DNA from: CAXXOK01 sp964640955
GTDB lineage: Bacteria; Bacillota; Clostridia; Christensenellales; Aristaeellaceae
Length of the DNA stretch: 64,000 nucleotides
Reading direction: 5' to 3'
Assembly: GCA_964640955.1 (NCBI GenBank)
Contig: CAZXJI010000019.1
Coordinates: 1 to 64,000 of the forward strand
In this document: piece after piece, positions 33,910 through 42,346 of the stretch
Layout of the letters: every line of letters starts with the position of its first letter
How positions within the stretch are numbered: position 1 is the first letter of the stretch
Program-made: the position numbers and the translations under genes
Notes under the pieces: generated by a model
Told to the model about the DNA's origin: nothing
The model's input: only the letters and a program-made list of their open reading frames with translations
The model's database searches: none

Positions 33910-34279
33910 CGGGGGTTTCCTCCTCGTCCAGTCGTTGCATCAGCCGGGTTAAAAGCATCCGGCTTTCCTTCGCGTCGCCCGCGTCCAGCGCGGCAACCGC
34001 CGCGGCCAGGCTTTCGCGCGTATCCCACGCCTGTCCCGCCAGCCCCAGCGCCGCCTCGAAACGGCGCAGCTTCTGCTCCGAGCGCAAAATCAGCTCGTGC
34101 ACGTTCTGGCGGCTGACGCCCATCTCCTCGGCGATCTCGGCGAGAGAAAGGTCCTCGTCGCAGTGCAGGAGCACCGCCCGCCGCTGCTTGGGCGTTAAAA
34201 GCCCCCCGTAGCAGGCGCATAGCGTACCCAGCTCCACGCTGTGCCTAAGCCGGCTTTCCGGGCTTTGCACGCCGCCCAC
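33899..34279 (-). CDS. ylxM: YlxM-like SRP-associated HTH protein (UPF0122)
   Basis: 126 aa. A sigma-70 region 4-like helix-turn-helix reads LTPKQRRAVLLHCDEDLSLAEIAEEMGVSRQNVHE (short part), as in YlxM proteins encoded upstream of ffh. YlxM modulates SRP GTPase activity in some Gram-positives. The C-terminal ~40 residues form an additional helical part. The GTG start at 34279 has AAAGGA ~9 bases upstream. It is the first gene of the operon. Confidence 0.85.
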   Translation of the reverse strand: MGGVQSPESRLRHSVELGTLCACYGGLLTPKQRRAVLLHCDEDLSLAEIAEEMGVSRQNVHELILRSEQKLRRFEAALGLAGQAWDTRESLAAAVAALDAGDAKESRMLLTRLMQRLDEEETPDGV

Positions 34280-34298
34280 GGGGCCACATCCTTTCCGT

Positions 34299-34326
34299 CG
34301 CTGTCAAGGGTTTGCGGTTGACAGCG
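34299..34326 (-). promoter_or_regulatory. 9-bp inverted repeat in ylxM-ffh leader
   Basis: cgctgtcaa (34299-34307) and ttgacagcg (34318-34326) form a perfect inverted repeat with a 10-base spacer. It starts a few bases after the -10 box, so it spans the transcription start or early leader. It may be an operator or a 5' stem-loop; no T-run follows. Confidence 0.5.
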
Positions 34327-34331
34327 GTGGC

Positions 34332-34360
34332 AGTATACCACCGCGCCAATCGCCTGTCAA
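34332..34360 (-). promoter_or_regulatory. strong sigma-A promoter of the ylxM-ffh-trmD operon
   Basis: Minus strand perfect TTGACA (34355-34360), 17-base spacer, TATACT (34332-34337). One of the best promoters in the window, as expected for an SRP/ribosomal operon. Confidence 0.85.
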
Positions 34361-34442
34361 GCGTTTTTCGTTGACACGACAAACGGGCGCGCCGCTTCGG
34401 GCCGCCCGCCGCCGTTTGGAGGATTATGGTTTTGAAATGGGA

Positions 34443-35012
34443 TTACTCCGGTAAAAGCTCCTTCATCACGAAGCAGTCCCGTTCGTGGTCGTTGATGATC
34501 CCGACGGACTGAAGGTAGCTGTACACGGTCACGGTGCCCACGAACTTCATGCCCCGTTTGCGCAGGTCTTTGGAGACCGCGTCGCTCAACTCCGAGCGCA
34601 CGGGAAACACGTCCGTGCGGTTCACCACGGGGCCGTCCGGAATGAAGCCGGTCAGATAGCGGTCGAAGGAACCGAACGCCTCCCGAATGTCCAGAAACAC
34701 CCGCGCGTTGGTGATCGTCGCGCGAATCTTGAGCCTGTTGCGGATGATCTCCCCGTCCGCAAGCAGCCTTTCCACGTCGTTTTCCCCGAAGGCCGCGACC
34801 GCCTCCGCGTCGAAGCCCGCAAACGCGCGGCGAAACGCCTCCCGCTTGCTCAGCACGATATACCACGAAAGTCCCGCCTGAAACCCTTCCAGCACGAGCA
34901 TTTCGTACAGCGCCTGGTCGTCGTGGCAGGGGCGGCCCCATTCCCGGTCGTGGTAGTTTTCCATCAGTTCCCCGCGCACCCAGCTGCAACGGCGGCCGTC
35001 ATGCATCGTCAC
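34443..35012 (-). CDS. tag: DNA-3-methyladenine glycosylase I
   Basis: 189 aa. It removes 3-methyladenine from DNA. Family motifs: RCSWVRG at the N-terminus with the zinc Cys, YHDREWGRP, LEGFQAGLSW, and the C-terminal DHERDCF holding the second zinc His/Cys pair. The GTG at 35012 has AGGAGG eight bases upstream; an ATG two codons on is possible. It overlaps the end of the upstream permease gene by 14 bases. Confidence 0.94.
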   Translation of the reverse strand: MTMHDGRRCSWVRGELMENYHDREWGRPCHDDQALYEMLVLEGFQAGLSWYIVLSKREAFRRAFAGFDAEAVAAFGENDVERLLADGEIIRNRLKIRATITNARVFLDIREAFGSFDRYLTGFIPDGPVVNRTDVFPVRSELSDAVSKDLRKRGMKFVGTVTVYSYLQSVGIINDHERDCFVMKELLPE

Positions 35013-36207
35013 GTCCGTTTCCTCCTTCGCCCGCCGTCGTTTCGGCGCCGGCCCCCGTTTCGGTCTGCGGTTCGCTCCCCCGCTTCCAGCGCTCCTGCAT
35101 GTAGCCGAGCAACAACCGGAAATCGGCCGTCGCGCCGGCGAAGAACTCGGCGCGCACGGCGCTGACCAGCACCAGCATCGCGATGGGCCCCAGAATCAGG
35201 CCGATCACGCCGCCCAGCCGCATGCCCACGAACATGCCCACCAGCGAAAGAAGCGGTGACATGCCCAGGTTGTCGCCCAGCAGCTTGGGGTCCAGCAGCC
35301 TGCGCAGCAGGCTGTAGGCCGCGTAAAAGATCAATATCGCCCAGCCGGAGTACGCATCCCGGATCAGGAAGCACACCAGCGCCCAGGGCAGGTACAGCAC
35401 GCCGCAGCCGAATTGGGGTATCAGCTCCAGGAATGCCGCCAGCACGCCCACCAGCGCGGCGTAGGGGAAGCCCATCAGCTGAAAATACACGGTGGACAGC
35501 CCCAGCAAAATCACAAACCACAGCAGCTGCACCTTCACATACCCCAGCGCTCCCTTGACCGCCGAACGCCGGAGCACCGTCAGGTTGCCCTCGATGGCGC
35601 CGTCCTCGCGGCGGTTTAAAAGCCGGTTCCGCACCTCCGGAAAGCGCTTGGTAATGAAGTACACGCCCAGGATGAGGAAGTTCGCGTAGATCAGCGCGTA
35701 GGGCAGGCCCGAGGCGAACCCCACCATAAAGTTGAGCGAGCTGCCCGCCAGAACCGACGCCTGCTCTCCCAGCCACTTATAGGCGGAGTTGAGGGAATCC
35801 TGCAGCGCGGCGCTGATGTTCTCGGGCATGGCCTCCGCCGCGCCCAGAATGCGGTCGCTGGCCTCGCGCAGGACGTTAATGGTGCCGTTGACGATGTTTT
35901 GGGCGTTGTTCGCCGCGCTGATCACCTGCCCCACGGCGAAGCTCGCGAACCAGTAGATGATGAAGAACGCCGCCGCGCTGACCAGAATGACCCAGAAGGC
36001 GACGGCGAAGCCGCGCTTCAGATGCAGTTTTTTCTCAAAGAAGGTGATCAGCGGCTGCAGCGCGGCCGCTACCGGCAGCGCGATGATGAACGGCGAAAGC
36101 GTGTCCCACAACAGCGGTACCACGTACACGAGAAACAGCGCGATCAGCATGCAGAAAAGCAGGCGCAGGCCGAGCCGTTCCGCGGCGTAGCGTACCGGAT
36201 GGTTCAT
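34999..36207 (-). CDS. AI-2E/YtvI-family permease
   Basis: 402 aa from the ATG at 36207 (GAGGGG six bases upstream). About eight TM helices: two at the N-terminus, a cytosolic or amphipathic stretch (~85-160), then a C-terminal bundle with ELIPQFGCGVLYLPWALVCFL and the conserved NLGMSPLLSLVGMFVGMRLGG (short parts). It resembles AI-2E transporters; YtvI is the sporulation-linked branch, so the organism may sporulate, but this is weak. Substrate unknown. It shares its transcript with tag. Confidence 0.83.
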   Translation of the reverse strand: MNHPVRYAAERLGLRLLFCMLIALFLVYVVPLLWDTLSPFIIALPVAAALQPLITFFEKKLHLKRGFAVAFWVILVSAAAFFIIYWFASFAVGQVISAANNAQNIVNGTINVLREASDRILGAAEAMPENISAALQDSLNSAYKWLGEQASVLAGSSLNFMVGFASGLPYALIYANFLILGVYFITKRFPEVRNRLLNRREDGAIEGNLTVLRRSAVKGALGYVKVQLLWFVILLGLSTVYFQLMGFPYAALVGVLAAFLELIPQFGCGVLYLPWALVCFLIRDAYSGWAILIFYAAYSLLRRLLDPKLLGDNLGMSPLLSLVGMFVGMRLGGVIGLILGPIAMLVLVSAVRAEFFAGATADFRLLLGYMQERWKRGSEPQTETGAGAETTAGEGGNGRDDA

Positions 36208-36309
36208 ACGTGGCCCCTCTCTGCGGCCGCGGGCCGCCGGGCGTTGCAAACGGGTCGGTCGCCTTTCTCAAGCCGTTTCATAAGCCGGTTTCCGATGGAA
36301 GCCGGAAGA

Positions 36310-37164
36310 TCAGAAGCCCTTGCCGCCGCCGCCGTGGCTCACGCCGCCGCCGCCGGAATGCACGCCGCTGCCGCCGCCCCCGCCAAAGCCGCGTCCGCCG
36401 CCGCTGCCCGGAGGCGGCGCCTTGCGCGTGCGGGTAACGGTGGTGCGCAGGTATTCGTCGCGGCTTTCGATCATTTCCACGTGCGCGTTCTGCGCGTAAT
36501 CGTAATGGTAGGTGCCGCCCTTGAGCTTGTAGCGCGCCTTGACGATGCCGACGAAGCCAAGCCCGATCAACAGGCAGAGCACTCCGCCCGCGAGCATTTC
36601 CGTCCCGGTCAGCACCTTGTGCCGCGCGGTCAGTATCTGCCCGGTCACGACGTCGTAGCGGTACTGCCCCTCCGGAATGCCGGCCTTCACGTAAGCCTGC
36701 ACCTTGGCGATCATCGCCAGCGCCGCCTCCGCGTACAGTCCGGCGCGCAGGTTGGGGTTGCTCACGTCCAGCGCGCCTTCGATGCGCGCGTCGGTCATGT
36801 AGTCAATCATCGCGCCGGTGGTGGAAAGGTACTCCTGGCGGTTGTACATGTCGATGTAGTAAAGCGCGCCGCTGTTTTCGCTGTCCAGGCCGAAGCCGCC
36901 CTGGTCGTAATAATCGTCGGCAACCTGGGCCTGGGAATCCTCCCCGGTTGTAGCGTCGCTGGTCAGCACCACGAAGTCCATGCCCGTGGCGCTTTGGAAA
37001 TCCGCGATGGCGGAGCGTATCTCCTGCTCCTCGGCAGTGGTAAAGAGGTTTGCGTTGTCAAACACGCGCTCCCCCTCGGCCAGGGCCGGCGCCGCGCCGA
37101 ACACGAGCAAGCCGAAAATCAGGAGGGCGGTCCAGAGGGCGAAAATGCGCTTCGTTTTCTTCAT
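36310..37164 (-). CDS. TPM-domain membrane protein
   Basis: 284 aa from the ATG at 37164. Signal peptide (residues 1-29, ends APALAEG), then an extracytoplasmic TPM domain (VFDNANLFTTAEEQEIRSAI and FVVLTSDATTGEDSQAQVADDYYDQ, short parts), a TM helix at ~190-210, a basic segment, and a Gly-rich low-complexity tail of GGGG(G)/H/S repeats. TPM proteins are membrane-associated and of uncertain function, in some cases linked to photosystem repair or phosphatase activity. It follows the zinc-ribbon gene by 12 bases. Confidence 0.85.
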   Translation of the reverse strand: MKKTKRIFALWTALLIFGLLVFGAAPALAEGERVFDNANLFTTAEEQEIRSAIADFQSATGMDFVVLTSDATTGEDSQAQVADDYYDQGGFGLDSENSGALYYIDMYNRQEYLSTTGAMIDYMTDARIEGALDVSNPNLRAGLYAEAALAMIAKVQAYVKAGIPEGQYRYDVVTGQILTARHKVLTGTEMLAGGVLCLLIGLGFVGIVKARYKLKGGTYHYDYAQNAHVEMIESRDEYLRTTVTRTRKAPPPGSGGGRGFGGGGGSGVHSGGGGVSHGGGGKGF

Positions 37165-37176
37165 TTCCCCCACCCC

Positions 37177-38262
37177 CTAAAACAGGAAGTACGCGGCCAC
37201 GCAGTATACCACGAAGCACGCGGCCGCCAGCCCCAGCCCGTAGAGCCGAAGCTTTCCCTTGTTGATGGGCAGTTTGCCGCACACCTCGCCGGTACGGCCG
37301 TTCATGGCGTAGTAGTAGGGCTCCTCCTGCCCCTTGACGGGGTAGGTGAGGATCCACGTGGGCAGCAGCGCGTACTTGCTCTGCTTGTTGGTCAGCGCCG
37401 CGCTGGAGGAGCCGGAGTAGCTGGTGTAGTGCACCGTCTGCGTCAAAAGCGGGGATACGTACCCGCTCAGCTCGCTTTCCAGATCCGCGGTGGCCTCCGC
37501 CTCGTCGATGTCGCGCCGCTCGGCCAGAAATCCGGAGAGATACGCGCCGGAGAAGGGCTTGACTTCCTCCAGCGGATAGGGGTGAATGCCGTCGTTGAGC
37601 TTGCGGTTGGCTTTCTTCAGCGCCGGACGCATGACGTTTGAAAAGGTGATGTTCGCGCGCCGGGTTACGGCGTAGTGCTTGGTGGTGGTCACGATGTACT
37701 GGCCCGAGTCCATCACCGTGGATTCCCGGCCTTCACCCTCGTAGCGGCCGTCCACCAGGCAGCGGGAGACGAAATGCGGGTAGTATACGCCTTCCATCTG
37801 CCCGACCTGTTCGCGGGCGAAGAAGCCCTTGGGCACGAAGCGTTTCCTGGCGACCCATTGCATGAAGCGCTCGACCGCCTTATCCTTGCTGATGGAGAAG
37901 GGCAGCACCTCGTCGGGCGTCATGTCCCGGGTCAGCTTCCCCTGCAGCACCACGGGGTTGTGGCAGTAGTAGCAGTGGGTGGCCACGGTGGTTTCGTCGG
38001 TCATGATCTCGCTGCCGCAGCTGGGGCAGTGGTAAACGACCTGATTGCCGTTTTCCGGCTCGGGTTCCGCCTGCTCCTGCGCATGGTCGTGCGCGTGCTC
38101 CGCCTGTTCCGCTTCCGCCTGCTTGCGGTACTCGTCCGCCTTTTTGAGCAGCGTTTTTTCATCGAAAATTGAGCCGCAGGAGTCGCATTTCCATTTTTGG
38201 TCGTCGGGACTGAACGCCAGATACGAACCGCAATTGGGACACTGATAGGTAACGCCCGCCAT
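37177..38262 (-). CDS. zinc-ribbon membrane protein
   Basis: 361 aa from the ATG at 38262 with GAGGTG upstream. The N-terminus has two zinc ribbons: CPNC...CDSC (~9-30) and CPSC...CYYC (~79-100), separated by a Glu/Ala/His-rich linker. The following domain is a beta-rich module, and the C-terminus has one TM helix (LYGLGLAAACFVVYCVAAYFLF, last part). Similar proteins usually sit beside TPM genes, as here. The function is unknown; it may anchor a TPM-containing membrane complex. Confidence 0.8.
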   Translation of the reverse strand: MAGVTYQCPNCGSYLAFSPDDQKWKCDSCGSIFDEKTLLKKADEYRKQAEAEQAEHAHDHAQEQAEPEPENGNQVVYHCPSCGSEIMTDETTVATHCYYCHNPVVLQGKLTRDMTPDEVLPFSISKDKAVERFMQWVARKRFVPKGFFAREQVGQMEGVYYPHFVSRCLVDGRYEGEGRESTVMDSGQYIVTTTKHYAVTRRANITFSNVMRPALKKANRKLNDGIHPYPLEEVKPFSGAYLSGFLAERRDIDEAEATADLESELSGYVSPLLTQTVHYTSYSGSSSAALTNKQSKYALLPTWILTYPVKGQEEPYYYAMNGRTGEVCGKLPINKGKLRLYGLGLAAACFVVYCVAAYFLF

Positions 38263-38313
38263 ATGCTCACCTCGCCCGCGGCGACGCCGCCGGATATTCC
38301 CATGGATATTGCG

Positions 38314-38342
38314 ATTATAGCATTTCACCCGGCAAAACACAA
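38314..38342 (-). promoter_or_regulatory. sigma-A promoter of zinc-ribbon/TPM operon
   Basis: Minus strand TTGTGT (38337-38342), 17-base spacer, perfect TATAAT (38314-38319). Confidence 0.7.
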
Positions 38343-38487
38343 CCCGCGCGGGCGCCTTGGGAGGTTGACGCGCGGGTGGAAAACGCTGCGCTCGTGAGCC
38401 GTGGGCAATTCGTTATGGCAAAGCTTCATGCGCATGTTGGACGCGGGCGACGTGATGGGCGGTTACGACGCACACAATGCCGCCTGC

Positions 38488-38559
38488 CTTACCCGTTCGT
38501 AAGCGATACCCCTTGCCGTCCCGCGGCCGGCAACGCAGTTTGGGCTTTGGGGAACAGGT
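38488..38559. repeat. partial copy of the 56.4-kb repeat element
   Basis: 38488-38548 matches 56593-56653 at 53 of 61 positions without gaps (shared core cgttcgtaag and gataccccttgcc). It then ends in gaacagg, which matches the terminal inverted repeat of the other copy. Only this one end is present; the rest of the element is not recognisable here. Confidence 0.7.
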
Positions 38560-38560
38560 A

Positions 38561-38586
38561 GGGGGCCGCCCGGTTGGGCGGCCCCC
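38561..38586 (-). terminator. hairpin terminator after 59-aa gene
   Basis: gggggccgccc-ggtt-gggcggccccc, an 11-bp perfect stem with a 4-base loop, ~25 bases after the stop codon at 38609. No clear T-run. Confidence 0.55.
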
Positions 38587-38608
38587 TGAATACTCGGAAT
38601 ACTGAACT

Positions 38609-38788
38609 TCACAGCAGGCGCGGGCTGATGCAATCGTTGGGCACGTCCTCGTCCGCGGGCACCAGGCTCCGTTTGGCTGCTTTGCGCAGCGCGTCGGCCT
38701 CGTCGTCGCGCGGGGGCGCTTCCTCCTCGGGATCGGGAATCTCGTCGTTGTAGGTGATCTGCTCCCACTCGCGTTTCTCGTTTTCCAT
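38609..38788 (-). CDS. small acidic protein (59 aa), unknown
   Basis: 59 aa: starts MENEKREWEQITYNDEIPDP and ends DCISPRLL. The ATG at 38788 is preceded by AAGGAG at a slightly long spacing. About one third of the residues are Glu or Asp; a short basic helix (RKAAKRS) lies in the middle. It has one cysteine and no membrane segment. A strong hairpin follows its stop. I do not recognise a family. The good SD, coding-like codon use and terminator together support a real gene. Confidence 0.6.
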   Translation of the reverse strand: MENEKREWEQITYNDEIPDPEEEAPPRDDEADALRKAAKRSLVPADEDVPNDCISPRLL

Positions 38789-38966
38789 GGCCGACCGCTC
38801 CTTTCCTGTTCCTGCCCGGCATCGCCCTTTACGCCCGAAAACCGCGCGGACGCTACGCCGCGGGGCCGTCGGGAGTTATTCGTTTTTGGGGCTCGCGCAG
38901 CGCTGTCCGGCAGGGTTATTGTACCATAAAACCGACCGCGCGTACACCCCGGAGCCGGTCCCTTCG

Positions 38967-39821
38967 TTACGCCTTTTGGCGGTCTTTCCCCCGCTGCACC
39001 CAGCGGATGGCCATCGGCATCCAGTTTTCATTGTCGGGATACAGGTGCTCCGGCCCCCGCGCGCTGGTCGGGCCGCACAGGGACAGGCCGTGGCCGCCCT
39101 TTTCGTACAGGTGCATCTCAAACGGCACGCCGTTTCTGCGCAGCGCCGCGGCGTACATCATCGTGTTTTCCACAGGCACGGCGCCGTCCTCCACCGTGTG
39201 CCACAAGAAGGCGGGCGGGGTTTTCGCGTTCACGCGCGTCTCCAGGCTCAGCGCGGCGATCGTCTCCGGCGCGGCGTCCGGCCCCAGCAGACAATCACGC
39301 GAACCCTCGTGGGTAAACGCGCCCATGGTGAGCACGGCATAGCAGAGGATCATCCCGTCCGGCCGCCAGTCCTTGCCGCCTCCGCCGCCCAGCGCATCGG
39401 CGAAAAACGGTTCGTCCCACAGGGTGCCCAGCGTCGCGCACAGGTGCCCGCCCGCCGAAAAGCCCATGGTGTAAAGCTGGTCCGGGCACACGCCGTACGC
39501 GGCGGCGTTGCGCCTCACCAGCCGCACCGCGGTCGCCAGTTCCAGCGCGGCGCTGGGGAAACGGGAGGGCGCGACGCTGTACTGCAATACGAAGGCGTGG
39601 ATGCCCGCCGCCAGGAAGCGCATGGCGACCGGCTCGGCCTCGCGGGCCGACTTGAAGGAGTAACCGCCGCCGGGGCAGATGATCACGGCCGGGCGCACCG
39701 CGTTATCGGGCATTTCCGGGCTCCCGTCCAAAAGATAAGCCTGCAGGTACGGCGTTTCGCCCTCCCGCACGGCTCCAACCTTCCGATAATCCACCTGAAG
39801 GGCTATTCGTTCATATCGCAT
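38967..39821 (-). CDS. alpha/beta-hydrolase (acetyl esterase/BD-FAE-like)
   Basis: 284 aa. Oxyanion-hole motif ICPGGGYSF (~48-56), nucleophile elbow GFSAGGH (~120-126), Asp in HTVEDGAVPVENT and His in KGGHGLSLCG complete the triad. It resembles xylan/acetyl esterases that deacetylate carbohydrates; no signal peptide is visible, so it acts in the cytosol. The SD (GGAAGGA) is rather far from the ATG. Its neighbours do not fix the substrate. Confidence 0.86.
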   Translation of the reverse strand: MRYERIALQVDYRKVGAVREGETPYLQAYLLDGSPEMPDNAVRPAVIICPGGGYSFKSAREAEPVAMRFLAAGIHAFVLQYSVAPSRFPSAALELATAVRLVRRNAAAYGVCPDQLYTMGFSAGGHLCATLGTLWDEPFFADALGGGGGKDWRPDGMILCYAVLTMGAFTHEGSRDCLLGPDAAPETIAALSLETRVNAKTPPAFLWHTVEDGAVPVENTMMYAAALRRNGVPFEMHLYEKGGHGLSLCGPTSARGPEHLYPDNENWMPMAIRWVQRGKDRQKA

Positions 39822-39995
39822 CGTTTTTGTTCCATCCTTCCGTCGCGGCGTCCGCTTCGCTTGGGTTCGCTTTGGGCCGGACCGCCGCCGCCTTAGCTAT
39901 TATTGTATCACAGCCGGCGCGGACGGGAACAGCCTTTTTCATCCTGTCGGCGCCGTATTTCCGATTCCCGCGTTCCATCTTTTCGCGCAATCGGG

Positions 39996-40001
39996 TATAA
40001 T
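39996..40001 (+). promoter_or_regulatory. -10 box of Gfo/Idh oxidoreductase gene
   Basis: Perfect TATAAT (39996-40001); the -35 (TTCCAT at 39973, 17-base spacer) is weak. A minus-strand TACAAT (39902-39907) nearby may serve the divergent esterase gene. Confidence 0.5.
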
Positions 40002-40076
40002 GGAATCAGATCCAAACGCGGCTCCGTTCTGCGGGCCGCGGCACCTACGCTCAATGGTTATAAGGAGGGTTTTCGC

Positions 40077-41066
40077 ATGATCAACGTTGCGATTCTGGGC
40101 GCGGGCCACATCGCCGGCAAAATGGCCCGAACGCTTGCGGGCATGGCCGCCGCGGGCAACCGGGACGTGCGCGCGTACGCCGTCGCCGCGCGCGATGCGG
40201 AGCGCGCGGAAACGTTCGCCGCGGAGCACGGCATTCCCAAGGCCTACGGCAGCTACGAGGCGATGCTTAACGACCCCGAGGTGCAGCTGGTGTACGTCGC
40301 CACGCCGCACTCGCACCACTACCAGCACATCAGGCTGTGCCTGCAGGCCGGCAAGCACGTGCTGTGTGAAAAGGCCTTCACCGTCAACGCCCGGCAGGCC
40401 GAGGAGGTCGTCTCCCTCGCGCGGGATAAGGGGCTGCTCCTCGCCGAGGCGATCTGGACGCGCTACCTGCCCTCCCGCGCGATCATCGACGGGCTGATTG
40501 CGGAGGGCTCCATCGGCACGCCGCACATGCTGACCGCCAACCTCGCCTACCCCATCGAGAGCGTGGAACGCATCTATAACCCGGCGCTGGCGGGCGGCGC
40601 GCTGCTGGACGTGGGCGTGTACGCGGTCAACTTTGCCTCCATGGTCTTCGGCGACGATCTGACCGGCGTCTACAGCACCGTGCAGATGATGGAAACCGGC
40701 GTGGACCGCCAGGAGAGCGTAACACTCACCTACGCCGACGGCAAGATGGCCGTGCTGTGCGCCTCCGCCGCCTGCGCGGGCGACTGCCACGGCGTGGTTT
40801 ACGGCAGCGCGGGCACCCTGACGGTAGATAACATCAACAATCCCAAAACGGTGACCGTCATGCCTTTCCGCAAGCCGGAGCAGGCGCGCACCGTAACCGT
40901 ACCCGAACAGATCACGGGCTTCGAGTACCAGGTGCAGGCCTGCGCGGACGCCATCGGCCGCGGGGAGGTGGAATGCGCCGCCATGCCCCACGAGGAAATT
41001 CTGCGCATGATGCGCCTGATGGACAGGCTGCGCGCCCAGTGGGGGCTCAAGTACCCGTTCGAGTAG
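40077..41066 (+). CDS. Gfo/Idh/MocA-family oxidoreductase
   Basis: 329 aa. Rossmann motif GAGHIAGKMARTLAG at 7-21; VQLVYVATPHSHHYQH; CEKAFTVNARQAEE, the family EKP-type loop with Ala in place of Pro; and TRYLPSR in the C-terminal domain. These enzymes oxidise or reduce sugar-like or diol substrates with NAD(P); this one is closest in pattern to the dihydrodiol-dehydrogenase/oxidoreductase branch. AAGGAGG eight bases before the ATG. It is monocistronic with its own terminator, so it may not belong to the TRAP operon. Confidence 0.87.
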   Translation: MINVAILGAGHIAGKMARTLAGMAAAGNRDVRAYAVAARDAERAETFAAEHGIPKAYGSYEAMLNDPEVQLVYVATPHSHHYQHIRLCLQAGKHVLCEKAFTVNARQAEEVVSLARDKGLLLAEAIWTRYLPSRAIIDGLIAEGSIGTPHMLTANLAYPIESVERIYNPALAGGALLDVGVYAVNFASMVFGDDLTGVYSTVQMMETGVDRQESVTLTYADGKMAVLCASAACAGDCHGVVYGSAGTLTVDNINNPKTVTVMPFRKPEQARTVTVPEQITGFEYQVQACADAIGRGEVECAAMPHEEILRMMRLMDRLRAQWGLKYPFE

Positions 41067-41122
41067 GCGGCCGATATTCCGGCTGTTGAACACCCCTCCC
41101 TTGCTTGTGCCCTTTCCTTTCG

Positions 41123-41153
41123 AGCCCCGTGCCGCATGCGGCACGGGGCTTTG
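41123..41153 (+). terminator. terminator after Gfo/Idh gene
   Basis: AGCCCCGTGCCGC-AT-GCGGCACGGGGCT, a 13-bp perfect stem followed by TTG. The T-run is short. Confidence 0.7.
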
Positions 41154-41224
41154 ATACGCCCGCCACTCCGTTTTGCTTTACGCGTATTTTTCCGCGCGGC
41201 AGAAAATTCGCCCGGATCATACAT

Positions 41225-41252
41225 TTGCAATCTGCATGGCATTGATTATAAT
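41225..41252 (+). promoter_or_regulatory. sigma-A promoter of dctPQM operon
   Basis: TTGCAA (41225-41230; or TTTGCA at 41224), 16-17-base spacer, perfect TATAAT (41247-41252). Confidence 0.75.
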
Positions 41253-41262
41253 ACGGTCATAC

Positions 41263-41278
41263 TGTATGACGTCATACA
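41263..41278. promoter_or_regulatory. perfect palindromic operator in dctP promoter
   Basis: TGTATGACGTCATACA, a perfect 16-bp palindrome, begins ten bases after the -10 box and so covers the transcription start region. Its half-site TGTATGAC recurs upstream of the gntR gene (47542-47549). This position is typical of a repressor site. It is most likely bound by the GntR/FadR regulator at 46814-47509 (inference). Confidence 0.7.
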
Positions 41279-41306
41279 ATCCAACATGCCCGAAGGAGGT
41301 ACCCCT

Positions 41307-42323
41307 ATGAAAAGGACCCTGGTATTCCTGCTTTGCATGACGCTCGTTTTGGCCGTCGCCGGAAGCGCCCTGGCCGCGAGCGCCTACACCATCAAATTCG
41401 CCTACACCCAGGGCGACAAGCCCGCCGAGGAAAGCGCGGAGATCATGTACGCCGAGCTTTTCAAGGACTACTGCGAAACGAATTCCGACGGCCAACTGAA
41501 AGTGGAGCTGTATCCCTCCGGCCAGCTGGGCACGGCGGCCGAGAACGTGCAGGGCGTAGTGGCCGGCAACCTGGAAATGGCCTGCGTCAACCTGAGCATG
41601 CTCAACTCCATCTATGCCGACAGCATGGTGCTCTCCTGCCCCGGCCTGTTCAGCTCCGAGGAGGAGTGCGACCAGGTGCTCGCCGGGGAATGGGGCCAAA
41701 CCTTCTTTGGCAAAATGGAGGCGGCCACCAACGTCAAGATGCTCACCGCCATCTCCAACGGCTTCCGCTGCTTCACCTCCAGCAAGGCTCCCCTGACCAC
41801 CGTGGACAGCGCCAAGGGCGTCGTGTTCCGCGTCATGGACAGCCCCGTGTTCATTAAGATGGTGGAAGCGCTGGGCGCCAAGGCCGTGCCCATGGCCGGC
41901 TCCGAAATGTACACCGCCATGCAGAACGGCACCGTGGACGGGCAGGAGAATCCCGTCATGAACATTTTGAACGACAAAACCTACGAAGTGCAGAAGTACA
42001 TGGTCATGGACAAGCACGTCGCCAGCGTCATGACCTTCATCATCAGCTCCTCGTTCTTCAACGGCCTGCCGGCCGACCTGCAGCAGATCGTGCTGGACGC
42101 CGCGGCCAACGCGACCGACGACGCGCAGCAGGTGGTGTACAACGTCAACACCGAAGGCGTCAAGCAGCTCGAGGAGCTCGGCCTGCAAATCTACACCCCG
42201 ACCGACGAGGAGCTGGCCGCCTGGCACGAAGCCATCGCCGGCCCCTGCCAGGAGTACGTGCGCAGCCAGCTGGGCGACGAGCTGGTGGACGGCCTGATCG
42301 CCGCGATCGACGCCGTGCGCTGA
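41307..42323 (+). CDS. dctP: TRAP transporter substrate-binding protein DctP
   Basis: 338 aa. Signal peptide 1-24 (MKRTLVFLLCMTLVLAVAG, ends ALAA), with no lipobox Cys visible. The family pattern includes GDKPAEESAEIMYAELFKDY, LGTAAENVQGVVAGNLEMA, the conserved carboxylate-binding Arg in FRVMDSPVF, and YTAMQNGTVDGQENP (short parts). It binds an organic acid outside the membrane and passes it to DctQM. AAGGAGG seven bases upstream. It is the first gene of the operon. Confidence 0.92.
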   Translation: MKRTLVFLLCMTLVLAVAGSALAASAYTIKFAYTQGDKPAEESAEIMYAELFKDYCETNSDGQLKVELYPSGQLGTAAENVQGVVAGNLEMACVNLSMLNSIYADSMVLSCPGLFSSEEECDQVLAGEWGQTFFGKMEAATNVKMLTAISNGFRCFTSSKAPLTTVDSAKGVVFRVMDSPVFIKMVEALGAKAVPMAGSEMYTAMQNGTVDGQENPVMNILNDKTYEVQKYMVMDKHVASVMTFIISSSFFNGLPADLQQIVLDAAANATDDAQQVVYNVNTEGVKQLEELGLQIYTPTDEELAAWHEAIAGPCQEYVRSQLGDELVDGLIAAIDAVR

Positions 42324-42346
42324 GCGGCCAAACAATTCTACGCAGA

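Larger units (their letters stand above)
38343..38608. other. gene-free stretch with repeat relic and hairpin
   Basis: With the promoter region to its left, a gap of ~345 bases contains no convincing gene. It holds a relic of a dispersed repeat (38488-38559) and a strong hairpin (38561-38586). The minus-strand ORF reading through it lacks an SD and is the relic's antisense frame. Confidence 0.6.
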
